This document shows positions 16,540-25,004 of a stretch of DNA of 64,000 nucleotides, in pieces (the first letter of the stretch is position 1; each line of letters starts with the position of its first letter). The notes under the pieces are model-generated. The model saw only the letters and a list, made by a program, of their open reading frames with translations. It was not told the origin of the DNA and did no database searches. Origin of the DNA: CAYXLI01 sp964464925 (GTDB taxonomy: Bacteria; Acidobacteriota; Terriglobia; Bryobacterales; Bryobacteraceae); NCBI GenBank assembly GCA_964464925.1, contig CAYXLI010000002.1, forward strand, positions 62,001 through 126,000, read 5' to 3'. Position numbers and translations under genes: made by a program.

Positions 16540-18474
16540 ATGCGCCTGCTTTACGCGACCACGGTGTTTCTCAGCGCACTGCTGTTGTTTCTGGTGCAGC
16601 CAATCATTTCGAAAGCACTACTGCCGCTCTTCGGCGGTTCCGCCGGCGTATGGACAACGTCCATGCTCTTCTTCCAGCTCTCCCTGTTGGCTGGCTATGC
16701 GTACGCCCACTATGTCGCTTCGCGCGGACGCCAGCGCCTGCATGTACTGATCCTGCTGGCGAGCCTCATCGTATTGCCTCTTACAGAACCTACGTTCGCG
16801 GCCAATTCCATGGATCCCGTCCTGCGCATTCTCGGAATTCTGACCGTCACAGCCGGAATGCCGTACGTCGCCCTGGCAGCCACGAGTCCGTTGCTGCAGG
16901 AGTGGTACCCAGGCGCTGTGCCGTATCGCCTTTATGCAGCTTCGAACGCGGGTTCGCTGGCTGCTCTGGCACTGTATCCCTTCGTGCTGGAGCCGGCTGT
17001 TCCTTTAAGGACACAGATGACGGCGTGGTCGTTGCTCTACGCACTGGACGCGCTGCTGCTTTCGGCGATTGCGTGGCGCGCCACCGCACCGGCTCGGCCT
17101 ACCGGGCCATCCACGCCGGACAGAAGCGCTCAATGGACCTGGCTGGCTCTGTCCGCATGCGCTTCGGGACTCTGGATGGCTGTGGCTAATCATTTGAGCC
17201 AGGACGTAGCCGCAGTTCCTTTCCTCTGGCTTCTGCCGCTGGCCCTTTATTTGTTTAGTTTCGTGCTCACATTTGAAAGCGACCGCTGGTACCGGCCGCG
17301 CGTCTTCCGCTGGTTGATGCCGGTAGCTTGGGCCGCAATCGGAGTAGGAGTCGCGCTCGGTGGCACTGGAGATGGGAAGCTGCTCCTACTAATTTCGATG
17401 TTCTCCGGAGCCCTGTTCCTCTGCTGTATGTTCTGCCATGGCGAACTCGCGGCACGCAAGCCTCCGGCTGCCCAACTCACCCGCTTCTATCTCGTGATCG
17501 CGAGCGGCGGCGCGCTCGGTGGAATCTTCGTTGGTCTCATTGCTCCTCGTTTGTTCAACGAACTGCTGGAACTGCCTCTGCTGTTGATCGCGAATTTTGT
17601 ACTCGCCTTCGGGCTGCTCTACGGCACCTCGTCAAAGCGGATGCAGCGCCTTGCACTGACAGCGTGCGCCGGCGTTGTGGTGGCCCTCGCAACCGGAGCA
17701 CCCAGTCTGTATCGTGCGCGCAACTTTTATGGAGCGCTGCAGGTGGTAGATAACACCCGCAACGGCGAGCAAATCCGGCAGGTCTACCATGGCACCACGC
17801 AGCACGGATGCCAGATTCTTTCTGCCCGGAAGAGCCGTCAACCGACTGCGTATTACGGCCCAGAATCCGGAGCGGGCCGGGCGCTGAAGTTGCGTCTCTG
17901 GAAACCCGCACGCGTGGGAATCATTGGGCTCGGCGCCGGGACGCTGTCTACTTACGCCGAACCCGGCGACACATACCGTTTCTATGAAATCAACCCGTTG
18001 GTTCTGCATTTGGCCCGCACGTACTTCAGCTTCCTGAAAGAGTCGGCAGTTCCGGCCGACATCGTGTTGGGCGATGCGCGCATCTCGCTGCAGCAGGATC
18101 CCACAAAGTTTCATATACTGCTGATCGACGCCTTTTCCGGCGATTCCATTCCGGTTCATCTCCTAACCCGCGAAGCATTCCGCGTGTGGAAGCAGCACAT
18201 CGTGCCGGACGGCATTCTAGGGATTCATGTCACCAATCGCTATCTTGATCTAATGCCGGTCCTGCAAGAGGCTGCGTCGGAAATGCACCTCACCCCGGTC
18301 TGGATCCACAGCGGCCGGGATGAGGACCAGCAGATCTACCCCGCCGATTGGGTGTTGCTTACGAATAACACAGAGGCCCTCCGCAGACTTAAGCCGCAGG
18401 AGCGGCCGTTGCACACTGAGAAGGTGCGTGCTTGGACGGATGACTACAGCAGCTTGTTCGAGGTTTTGAAATGA
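16540..18474 (+). CDS. Fused MFS-like membrane domain / spermidine synthase-like methyltransferase-fold protein
   Basis: 644 residues. The first 390 or so are hydrophobic, with about ten predicted membrane helices starting at residue 5 (LVQPIISKALLPLFGGSAGVW is the family's typical opening). The rest is a Rossmann fold like polyamine aminopropyltransferases: VGIIGLGAGTL (nucleotide-binding loop), YEINPLVLHLA, LGDARISLQQ and LLIDAFSGDSIPVHLLTREAF. The Asp in LLIDAF corresponds to the conserved acidic position of spermidine synthases. Such fusions are frequent in Acidobacteria. Substrate and direction of catalysis are unknown. The gene overlaps the next methyltransferase by 4 bases (ATGA). Confidence 0.82.
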   Translation: MRLLYATTVFLSALLLFLVQPIISKALLPLFGGSAGVWTTSMLFFQLSLLAGYAYAHYVASRGRQRLHVLILLASLIVLPLTEPTFAANSMDPVLRILGILTVTAGMPYVALAATSPLLQEWYPGAVPYRLYAASNAGSLAALALYPFVLEPAVPLRTQMTAWSLLYALDALLLSAIAWRATAPARPTGPSTPDRSAQWTWLALSACASGLWMAVANHLSQDVAAVPFLWLLPLALYLFSFVLTFESDRWYRPRVFRWLMPVAWAAIGVGVALGGTGDGKLLLLISMFSGALFLCCMFCHGELAARKPPAAQLTRFYLVIASGGALGGIFVGLIAPRLFNELLELPLLLIANFVLAFGLLYGTSSKRMQRLALTACAGVVVALATGAPSLYRARNFYGALQVVDNTRNGEQIRQVYHGTTQHGCQILSARKSRQPTAYYGPESGAGRALKLRLWKPARVGIIGLGAGTLSTYAEPGDTYRFYEINPLVLHLARTYFSFLKESAVPADIVLGDARISLQQDPTKFHILLIDAFSGDSIPVHLLTREAFRVWKQHIVPDGILGIHVTNRYLDLMPVLQEAASEMHLTPVWIHSGRDEDQQIYPADWVLLTNNTEALRRLKPQERPLHTEKVRAWTDDYSSLFEVLK

Positions 18475-19214
18475 CCTTCACGTGCAATATCTGCGGCAGG
18501 GGACAATCCGTAGAACAGGAACTGCTGGACCGCGAAAGACCGAGTTGTTCCAAGTGCGGCTCCAATGTGCGCTACCGGGCGATTATTCATCACCTCTCGG
18601 TCGCGCTGTTCGGAGAGAGCCGCAAATTGACCGATTTCCACGGAAGCCGGTCCCTGCTCGGAGTCGGCTTCAGCGACTGGCCCGGGTTCGCCAGGCCTCT
18701 TGCGAAAACAACGGGCTACCGGAACACGTACCTGCACCAGGAGCCCACCATCGACCTGCACCGCGTGCCGGAACACCAGCGTGGTTTATATGATTTCGCC
18801 ATCTGCAGCGAAGTGCTGGAGCACGTGCCTCCTCCCATTCAACCGGCAATGAATGGGCTGGCTTCCCTGTTGAAGCCGAATGGCGTCCTGATCCTCACAG
18901 TGCCGTACCAGGTGGGCGGCGGCACCATCGAACACTTCCCTACCCTGTATCGCTACGTTTGGACGGAGATCGATGGACTAAAGGTTCTGGTGAATCGACG
19001 GGCCGATGGGCAATACGAAGTGTTCAACCGCTTCGAGTGGCACGGCGGAATCGGCGACACGATCGAGATGCGAATGTTCGGCATCCCGGATCTGCTCGCG
19101 AACCTGGACCTTGCGGGACTGGACGCCGCCGTCCAGCAAGACGACTATCTACCCTTCGGCATTCATTGGAAACACCCTTGGAGCCTGCCTATCGTCGCGC
19201 GGAAGCGCTCCTGA
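18471..19214 (+). CDS. Zinc-ribbon SAM-dependent methyltransferase
   Basis: 247 residues. The N-terminus carries two Cys pairs, CNIC (5-8) and CSKC (about 27-30), consistent with a zinc ribbon. A class I methyltransferase core follows, in which LLGVGFSDWPG stands at the SAM-loop position, FAICSEVLEHVPPP is the acidic post-strand motif and LLKPNGVLILTVPY is typical of type 11 methyltransferases. The 4-base overlap with the spermidine-synthase-like gene indicates translational coupling. The acceptor molecule is unknown; homologues often sit with glycan or small-molecule modification genes. Confidence 0.78.
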   Translation: MTFTCNICGRGQSVEQELLDRERPSCSKCGSNVRYRAIIHHLSVALFGESRKLTDFHGSRSLLGVGFSDWPGFARPLAKTTGYRNTYLHQEPTIDLHRVPEHQRGLYDFAICSEVLEHVPPPIQPAMNGLASLLKPNGVLILTVPYQVGGGTIEHFPTLYRYVWTEIDGLKVLVNRRADGQYEVFNRFEWHGGIGDTIEMRMFGIPDLLANLDLAGLDAAVQQDDYLPFGIHWKHPWSLPIVARKRS

Positions 19215-19289
19215 ACGCATCGTGATAGCTTGGGCCACTACGAAGAAATCCGCAGGGCGATATCTGGAACCCGTACTGAAAGGCAGATC

Positions 19290-19610
19290 GTGAAGAGAGT
19301 CTGTTTCCTGTTGAGAGTCAAGAAGCATCTTCTCGAGGAGTACAAACGCCGGCACGAAGCAGTGTGGGTAGACATGCTGGAGGCATTACGCGAGACCGGC
19401 TGGCACAATTACTCCCTGTTCCTGCGTGATGACGGCCTGCTTGTCGGGTATTTGGAGACACCCGACTTTGAAAAAGCTCTCTCGGGCATGGCAGCGCGAG
19501 CGGTAAATGCGCAATGGCAGACCTGGATGGCTGAATTTTTTGAAGGGGAGCCCAGCCGCCATGCGGATCAGCAAATGGAAACGTTGGCCGAAGTGTTCCA
19601 CCTCGATTGA
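19290..19610 (+). CDS. rhaM: L-rhamnose mutarotase family protein
   Basis: 106 residues from a GTG at 19290, chosen because AAAGG lies 6 bases upstream and because the family begins at this point (KRVCFLLRVKKHLLEEYKRRHEAVW). The conserved catalytic His is in RRHEAVW, and further landmarks are HNYSLFLRDDGLLVGYLE and the ending LAEVFHLD. RhaM/RhaU interconverts alpha- and beta-L-rhamnose. No other rhamnose genes are adjacent, so the sugar specificity is inferred from family resemblance only. Confidence 0.85.
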   Translation: MKRVCFLLRVKKHLLEEYKRRHEAVWVDMLEALRETGWHNYSLFLRDDGLLVGYLETPDFEKALSGMAARAVNAQWQTWMAEFFEGEPSRHADQQMETLAEVFHLD

Positions 19611-19634
19611 TGCGCTTGCGCTAGGATAAGGCGC

Positions 19635-20099
19635 ATGATCCGAGCCCTGGCGCTGTTACTATCGGTGGGAAGCCTTATGAGTGCTGCCGAACTGCCTACG
19701 AAGAAATACCTGAATCTTGCCGCCATCAAGACGATGGTTGCCGCGGCGGAAGCCGAAGCCGGCAAGCGCAATGTGCGAGTGACCCTATGCGTAATGGATG
19801 AGAGCGGCAACATCCTGTTTCTCCAGCGGGGAGATGGAACCGGCCTGAACACGATCCAAATGGCGCAGAAGAAGGCTCGGTACGCCGCCCTTTGGCGCCG
19901 TCCGTCCAAAGCGGGGGCCGATTCGCTGAAGAACGGCGATCTCGGCGTCCTGGTGTATCCGGACGCGTTCCCCAATCAGGGCGGGCTGCCAATCCAGGTG
20001 GATGGCGTGACGATCGGCTCTTTCGCCGCCAGCGGTGCGGCGTCGGATGTAGACGAAGCCATCAGCCAAGCCGCCATCGACGCCCTCCTAAAAAAGTAA
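19635..20099 (+). CDS. Secreted GlcG/HbpS-like (DUF336) protein
   Basis: 154 residues with a signal peptide (1-17). The body matches GlcG/HbpS: a helix LAAIKTMVAAAEAEAGKRN, the strand VTLCVMDESGNILFLQR, a central AQKKARYAALWRRPSKAG, PNQGGLPIQVDGVTIGSFAASGA, and SDVDEAISQAAIDAL at the end. HbpS is a haem-binding protein and GlcG is of unknown role in glycolate operons. Here export is predicted, but no haem or glycolate genes are nearby. The stop codon lies inside a hairpin shared with the convergent ahcY gene. Confidence 0.8.
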   Translation: MIRALALLLSVGSLMSAAELPTKKYLNLAAIKTMVAAAEAEAGKRNVRVTLCVMDESGNILFLQRGDGTGLNTIQMAQKKARYAALWRRPSKAGADSLKNGDLGVLVYPDAFPNQGGLPIQVDGVTIGSFAASGAASDVDEAISQAAIDALLKK

Positions 20100-20136
20100 G
20101 CCAGCAAATGGGGTCAGCCCCCACTGGCTGGCTTAC
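20096..20136. terminator. Hairpin between convergent genes (probable bidirectional terminator, REP-like)
   Basis: GTAAGCCAGC (20096-20105) pairs perfectly with GCTGGCTTAC (20127-20136), and inside it GGGG (20110-20113) pairs with CCCC (20118-20121) around TCAG. It sits between the stop codons of the GlcG-like gene and ahcY. There is no long T-run, so it may instead be a dispersed REP-type palindrome that also ends transcription. Confidence 0.5.
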
Positions 20137-20151
20137 AGTTTGTAACAGAAC

Positions 20152-21582
20152 TTAGTAGCGGTAGTGATCCGGCTTGTACGGACCTTCCACCGGCACGCCA
20201 AGATAATCCGCCTGCTTCTGGGTGAGAGTCGTCAGCTTCACCCCGATCTTCTCCAGATGCAGCCGCGCTACTTCCTCGTCCAGCTTCTTCGGAAGCGTGT
20301 AGACACCTACCTTGTACGTGTCCTTGTTCTTCCAGAGATCGATCTGCGCCAGCGTCTGGTTGGAGAAGCTGTTGCTCATCACGAAGCTCGGGTGCCCCGT
20401 GGCGCAGCCAAGGTTCACCAGCCGTCCTTCCGCAAGCATAAAGATGCTGCTGCCGCTCGGGAACGTGTACTGGTCGACCTGGGGCTTGATGTTCAGCTTC
20501 TTCACACCCGGAGCGGAGTTCAGCCGATCAATCTGGATCTCATTGTCGAAATGACCGATGTTGCAAACGATCGCCTGGTCCTTCATCTTCTGCATGTGTT
20601 CCAGCGTGATGATGTCGCAGTTGCCCGTCGTGGTCACGTAAATATCGCCGCGGCCCAGGGTGTCTTCGATCGTAGTGACTTCGAAGCCTTCCATCGCGGC
20701 CTGCAATGCGTTGATCGGGTCAATTTCGGTGACGATCACGCGAGCGCCCATTCCGCGTAGCGAATGCGCCGAGCCCTTGCCCACGTCTCCGTACCCACAA
20801 ACAACCGCCACCTTGCCCGCGACCATCACGTCCGTCGCGCGCTTGATACCATCGGCCAGCGATTCGCGGCAGCCATAAAGGTTGTCAAACTTCGACTTCG
20901 TGACCGAGTCGTTCACGTTGATCGCAGGTACCAGCAGTTTGCCCTGCTCCATCATCTTGTACAGGCGGTGAACACCGGTTGTGGTCTCTTCCGAGACACC
21001 GCGCCATTCCTTCACCAGGTTAGTCCAGCGCTTCGGATCCTGCTTGTGCACTTCCTTCAGCAGGTCTTTGATCACCTGCTCTTCGTGGCTGCCGGACGCA
21101 GTGTTGACCCAATCACTACCGTGCTCGAGTTCATAGCCCTTGTGGATCAGCAGAGTCACGTCACCGCCGTCGTCAACCACCAACTGGGGGCCGTTGCCGT
21201 TCGGGAAGCTAATTGCCTGGTAGGTGCACCACCAGTATTCTTCCAAGGTCTCGCCCTTCCATGCGAACACCGGCGTCCCCGAGGCGGCAATCGCCGACGC
21301 GGCATGGTCCTGCGTGGAGAAGATATTGCAGCTCGCCCAGCGCACGTCCGCGCCGAGATCCTTCAACGTCTCGATCAGCACGGCCGTCTGGATCGTCATA
21401 TGAAGCGATCCGGTGACCCGCACGCCAGCCAAAGGCTTCTCCGCGGCGTAGTTCTTCCGGATCGACATCAGACCCGGCATTTCCTGTTCGGCAATGGTAA
21501 TTTCTTTGCGGCCCCAGTCCGCGAGGGACATGTCTGCGACCTTATAGTCGAGCGCGGTGGCATTCAACGTGGCAGTACCCAC
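20152..21582 (-). CDS. ahcY: Adenosylhomocysteinase
   Basis: 476 residues from the GTG at 21582, which has GAGGAG at 6-base spacing. The longer frame upstream would run through the operator and is rejected. The enzyme hydrolyses S-adenosylhomocysteine to adenosine and homocysteine, closing the methyl cycle. Landmarks are SLHMTIQTAVLIETLKDLGADV, the substrate-site CNIFSTQDHAA, NAD-binding GYGDVGKGSAHSLRGMG, and a C-terminal KPDHYRY that completes the neighbouring subunit's NAD site. An ArsR-methyltransferase regulator is divergently transcribed from an 86-base shared promoter region. Confidence 0.96.
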   Translation of the reverse strand: MGTATLNATALDYKVADMSLADWGRKEITIAEQEMPGLMSIRKNYAAEKPLAGVRVTGSLHMTIQTAVLIETLKDLGADVRWASCNIFSTQDHAASAIAASGTPVFAWKGETLEEYWWCTYQAISFPNGNGPQLVVDDGGDVTLLIHKGYELEHGSDWVNTASGSHEEQVIKDLLKEVHKQDPKRWTNLVKEWRGVSEETTTGVHRLYKMMEQGKLLVPAINVNDSVTKSKFDNLYGCRESLADGIKRATDVMVAGKVAVVCGYGDVGKGSAHSLRGMGARVIVTEIDPINALQAAMEGFEVTTIEDTLGRGDIYVTTTGNCDIITLEHMQKMKDQAIVCNIGHFDNEIQIDRLNSAPGVKKLNIKPQVDQYTFPSGSSIFMLAEGRLVNLGCATGHPSFVMSNSFSNQTLAQIDLWKNKDTYKVGVYTLPKKLDEEVARLHLEKIGVKLTTLTQKQADYLGVPVEGPYKPDHYRY

Positions 21583-21607
21583 TGTGATCTCCTCAGTCAC
21601 CAAGAAT

Positions 21608-21633
21608 CGATATATCGCGATATGACGATATAT
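21608..21633. promoter_or_regulatory. Palindromic operator between ahcY and the ArsR-type regulator
   Basis: A perfect 12-bp palindrome ATATCGCGATAT at 21612-21623 is embedded in a direct repeat CGATATAT (21608-21615 and 21626-21633). It lies about 26 bases upstream of the ahcY GTG and 35 upstream of the regulator ATG, a position from which one dimer could control both genes. ArsR-family dimers bind palindromes of this length, so it is the likely site for the product of the adjacent gene. Confidence 0.7.
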
Positions 21634-21668
21634 ACTTTCCAAAACATGGTACCGTAGGAGCTGACCTT

Positions 21669-22589
21669 ATGTCAATCCTGCGATCTCTGCGGCTCCTGGG
21701 TGACGCCACCCGCCTCCGCATCATTCTTTTGCTCGAACGCGAAGAATTGTCCGTCGCCGAATTGCAGGAAATCCTCGCCATGGGCCAAAGCACCCTATCC
21801 ACGCACCTCGCTCACCTGAAGAAGGCCGACCTGGTAGAGGATCGCCGCACCGGCAAGAACATCCTCTACAGCCTCAAAACTCCTGCCAGCGGCCTAATGG
21901 ACGTTCTGCGCCAAGGCGCCGCGGAGATTCCAGAAGCCGATTCCGACCAGCGCGCGCTTGACCTTGTCTTACAGAAGCGGCAGGACAAGATGCGGTCCTA
22001 TTTCGATGAACTGGCAGGCAAGTTTGGCAGACACTACGTTCCGGGCCGCTCCTGGAAGGCCTTGGCCGAAGGTCTTCTGCAGTTCCTCCCCCCTTTGGTC
22101 ATCGCGGACCTCGGGGCGGGCGAAGGCACTACGGCGCAATTGATGGCGCGGCGGGCAAAACAGGTGATCGCCGTAGACAATTCGGAAAAAATGGTCGACT
22201 TCGGGAAAGCCCTCGCGGCGGAGCACGGCCTCACGAACCTCCAGTACCGGAAAGGCGATCTCGAATCATTGCCGATCGACGATTCGTCCGTGGACATCGC
22301 ACTCTTTAGCCAATCTCTCCACCATGCGCAGCACCCCCGGGTCGCAGTCGCGCAGGCCTGGAGGATCCTGCGTCCGGGCGGCCGTATCATCGTCCTCGAC
22401 CTGCTGCGTCATCAGTTTGAGGAAGCGCGGGAAATGTATGCCGACGTCTGGCTCGGCTTCACAGAGGTCGAATTAGACAGCTTCCTGCGGGACAGCGGAT
22501 TTCAGAACGTCCACACGTCTATCGTGGACCGCGCCCGCGAGGCGCCGAACTTCTCCACCATTTTGGCTGCGGGCGACAAGCAGGGATAA
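21669..22589 (+). CDS. ArsR-family regulator fused to a SAM-dependent methyltransferase-like domain (SahR-like)
   Basis: 306 residues. The winged helix-turn-helix covers about 1-75 (LLGDATRLRIILLLEREELSVAELQEILAMGQSTLSTHLAHLKKADLV), with no metal-binding Cys motif. From about 140 there is a class I methyltransferase fold: VIADLGAGEGTTA (SAM/SAH loop), VIAVDNSEKMVDF and SLHHAQHP, ending with ILRPGGRIIVLDLL. In proteobacteria the SahR regulators of this architecture repress ahcY and respond to S-adenosylhomocysteine. The divergent ahcY and shared palindrome support the same role here (inference). Shine-Dalgarno TAGGAG is 8 bases upstream. Confidence 0.85.
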   Translation: MSILRSLRLLGDATRLRIILLLEREELSVAELQEILAMGQSTLSTHLAHLKKADLVEDRRTGKNILYSLKTPASGLMDVLRQGAAEIPEADSDQRALDLVLQKRQDKMRSYFDELAGKFGRHYVPGRSWKALAEGLLQFLPPLVIADLGAGEGTTAQLMARRAKQVIAVDNSEKMVDFGKALAAEHGLTNLQYRKGDLESLPIDDSSVDIALFSQSLHHAQHPRVAVAQAWRILRPGGRIIVLDLLRHQFEEAREMYADVWLGFTEVELDSFLRDSGFQNVHTSIVDRAREAPNFSTILAAGDKQG

Positions 22590-22591
22590 AC

Positions 22592-23245
22592 CTACTGTTT
22601 TTTCCAGATTTTGCGGTAAATGTCCGGCCAGAATTCTTTCAGTACGTTGAAGCCGGCGTCCGTCCCAACCTGCAGCACAAATTTCTGCCGGATGTCCGAA
22701 GCGGTACGATTCTCGGCGGGATAGTAAAGCGATCCGATGCCCGCGGCCGCGGCGTTTCCTGCAAACTCGGAGTAATTGAACATCGCCCCTCCCGAGTCAT
22801 TCCGGGTAATGGCTATGCGACTGATTGCATAGCCGATTCGCTGCAAAGCGCTGCCCTTTGCCAGTCGGAAGTAGCGCGGGTCCTGATGAAATATGCTGGG
22901 GAATATACCTTCACTCAAGTAGTTGCCGATCGCCTGGTCTGCATAGGACGCCGCGTATCGTTTCGCGAATCCCTTCCCGCCCTGTCCCCATGCTGGATAG
23001 TGATCCGTCACCTGCGCCATTCCCGCAAAGTAGCCAGCTACCAGAAGCGTCGACCAATCGAAAGAGTCGCGAGTGGCCAAGCGAAATTTCGCTGCAGTAG
23101 TTAGCGGAGGAGCTTGCCCAGACGCATCTGGTACAGTCCGGTAATTCGGCAGAATGCCGAAAACTCGCGGAGTAGCCCCTGTATTCTGCGCCTGTGTGGC
23201 GAAGGTGGGGAAGAGAATGAGCAAGGAGATGATGTAACAGCGCAT
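22592..23245 (-). CDS. Secreted protein of unknown function
   Basis: 217 residues with a clear signal peptide ending at TQAQ (residue 20). The mature part has small hydrophobic stretches (TLLVAGYFAGMAQ, AAAAGIGSLYYP) and many aromatics, with DQAIGNYLSEGIFPSIFHQDPRYFRL in the middle. I do not recognise a named domain, though proteins of this look are common in Acidobacteria. The stop is 2 bases from the convergent regulator gene. A CCTACC-CT-GGTAGG palindrome at 23251-23264 lies just before the start and overlaps its ribosome-binding region. Confidence 0.7.
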   Translation of the reverse strand: MRCYIISLLILFPTFATQAQNTGATPRVFGILPNYRTVPDASGQAPPLTTAAKFRLATRDSFDWSTLLVAGYFAGMAQVTDHYPAWGQGGKGFAKRYAASYADQAIGNYLSEGIFPSIFHQDPRYFRLAKGSALQRIGYAISRIAITRNDSGGAMFNYSEFAGNAAAAGIGSLYYPAENRTASDIRQKFVLQVGTDAGFNVLKEFWPDIYRKIWKKQ

Positions 23246-23292
23246 GCGTACCTACCCTGGTAGGACGCAGCCCTGCCCCAATGTGAGACAGC

Positions 23293-24843
23293 CTACGGCA
23301 TGACGGCTTCAATCACCATGGGCCCTCTATGCCGGACGGCCTCGCTGAATTGCGCGCCCAGTTCACCGGCAGTCCTCGCTCTGCACGCCGGAACGCCCAT
23401 CGATTCAGCAAGGCGGACGAAATCCAGATCCGGACGGCCGATATCGATCATGTTGCTAGCGAGCTGCCCGAATCCCGTCGCCCCGGTTCGTTTCATCTCT
23501 ACGTCCAGGATCCGATACCTGCGGTTCGCGAAAACAAGAACCGTGACATCCAGCTTCTCGCGAGCCATGGTCCATAACGCCTGCGGTGTATATAGAGCGC
23601 TCCCATCGGCCTCCAAGGCAATTGCCTTCCGGTCCGGGTGAGCGATAGCAGCTCCGGCTGCAAGCGGCAGACCTTGGCCAATGGACCCGCCCGCCACCGG
23701 CATGAAATCGTGAGGAGCCGCACGAAGCAGATGCGGCCAGACGGCCTCTCCGGAAGAAACCATCTCATCACTGATCATGGCGTGCTCGGGAATCAGCGGA
23801 CCGATCGTGCGCCCGAGCACATCAGCCGTCAACAAATCTGCGTCTGCCGGCTGTTGGCAATCAATGGGCGGGTCCCCGATCTGTAGTTCTCCCGCTTTCG
23901 AGTAACGTACGAGCTCTTCCAGTGCCGCGAGCCCATCCTGGTCCGCCGAAGCAAGCACGTGAACAGCGGCATCGTCTGGAGCCAGATAACTGCGCTGGCC
24001 CGGGTACCCGAAGAATGATACCGGAGCCTGACACTCAACCAGAATCAGGTGCTTTGTCCCTGCCAGCATTTCCTCCGCGGCCTCCGGGAAATACGCGATG
24101 CGCTGCGGATGAAACCGGCCTCGCCCGGATTCAACTCGTCCCGCGTTCCGATGAGCGAAAACTCGGTTTCCGAACGAGCGCGCAAGACGCCCGGCCAGTT
24201 CTGGCCCATTCGCGGTCAGTGCCGTCCCTCCGAGCACAATGGCAGTTTCCAATCCGTGAGACAGTGCAACTCGCGCTGCTTCGATCTGTGAGGTCGAGGA
24301 CATGGATCGCGCAGCAAACTCACGCAGTGCAGCAGGCTCGCCTGCTGCACTCCAAGAGAGATCCGCGGGCACGATCAGGTGCGCCACTTGTCCAGGCGCC
24401 CGTCGCGCGGCAGCCACCGTGGCGGCCGCGGCCTCGCCGATCTCGTCAGCACTGCGCACCGTTCTCACGTCATCAGACACGGACCTGGCGAACAACTCAA
24501 TATCCGCACTGAGAGGAGCGTCATAGCGCATATGCTGCGTCGAGTGTTCACCCACGATGCTAACGACAGGAGACTTTGCTTTCCGCGCGTTGTGGAAATT
24601 CGAGAGTCCGTTCGCCAGACCGGGGCCTAAGTGCAGCAACGTAGCGGCGGGCCGCCCGGTCATGCGCGCGTAGCCATCGGCGGCACCGGAGCACACACCT
24701 TCAAACAGGCAAAGCACGCCGCGCAATTCCGAAACCCGATCCAATGCAGCCACAAACTGCATTTCAGATGTGCCAGGGTTCATGAAACAAACGTCGATGC
24801 CGCTGGCGGTCAGTGTTCTTAAGAGAACTTCAGCGCCGTTCAC
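23293..24843 (-). CDS. Thiamine diphosphate-dependent enzyme, acetolactate synthase / benzoylformate decarboxylase-like
   Basis: 516 residues. The N-terminal pyrimidine-binding domain has FEGVCSGAADGYARMTGRPA, with the Glu that activates ThDP. The central domain carries LGGTALTANGPELAGRLAR. The C-terminal pyrophosphate-binding domain has GGSIGQGLPLAAGAAIAHPD and EADGSALYTPQALWTM with the DG-type metal motif, followed by FANRRYRIL. No FAD-site residues can be assigned and no small subunit gene is adjacent, so a decarboxylase or carboligase is more likely than biosynthetic acetolactate synthase. The substrate is unknown. Confidence 0.8.
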   Translation of the reverse strand: MNGAEVLLRTLTASGIDVCFMNPGTSEMQFVAALDRVSELRGVLCLFEGVCSGAADGYARMTGRPAATLLHLGPGLANGLSNFHNARKAKSPVVSIVGEHSTQHMRYDAPLSADIELFARSVSDDVRTVRSADEIGEAAAATVAAARRAPGQVAHLIVPADLSWSAAGEPAALREFAARSMSSTSQIEAARVALSHGLETAIVLGGTALTANGPELAGRLARSFGNRVFAHRNAGRVESGRGRFHPQRIAYFPEAAEEMLAGTKHLILVECQAPVSFFGYPGQRSYLAPDDAAVHVLASADQDGLAALEELVRYSKAGELQIGDPPIDCQQPADADLLTADVLGRTIGPLIPEHAMISDEMVSSGEAVWPHLLRAAPHDFMPVAGGSIGQGLPLAAGAAIAHPDRKAIALEADGSALYTPQALWTMAREKLDVTVLVFANRRYRILDVEMKRTGATGFGQLASNMIDIGRPDLDFVRLAESMGVPACRARTAGELGAQFSEAVRHRGPMVIEAVMP

Positions 24844-24894
24844 GAAGAGGAACCTTCATTGTAAGCGGTGTAGAAAGTTGAATAAGGAGGGTTT

Positions 24895-24970
24895 TGGTGG
24901 ACCTGGAGAGATTCGAACTCTCGACCTCTTCCATGCCATGGAAGCGCGCTCCCAACTGCGCCACAGGCCC
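24895..24970 (-). tRNA. tRNA-Ala (anticodon GGC)
   Basis: 76 bases including an encoded CCA. The acceptor stem GGGCCTG/CAGGTCC contains G3-T70, the G3:U70 pair that identifies alanine tRNAs. The anticodon stem CTTCC/GGAAG encloses ATGGCAT, giving anticodon GGC. The T arm GAGAG-TTCGAAT-CTCTC and the D arm GGCGCAGTTGGGAGCGC are both complete. Confidence 0.96.
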
Positions 24971-25004
24971 GCCCGTCGGATCTCTTTCATGCTAACACAG
25001 AAGG

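Noticed and set aside
16308..17189. A 293-codon plus-strand frame
   Set aside because: It overlaps the membrane part of the gene at 16540 in another frame and is Arg/Ser/Pro-rich noise.
20764..21657. A 297-codon frame antisense to ahcY
   Set aside because: It lies entirely opposite a highly conserved enzyme gene, is rich in Arg/His, has no ribosome-binding site and no motif.
23293..24843. Biosynthetic acetolactate synthase (ilvB)
   Set aside because: No ilvN or ilvC is nearby and the sequence is closer in outline to decarboxylase-type ThDP enzymes.
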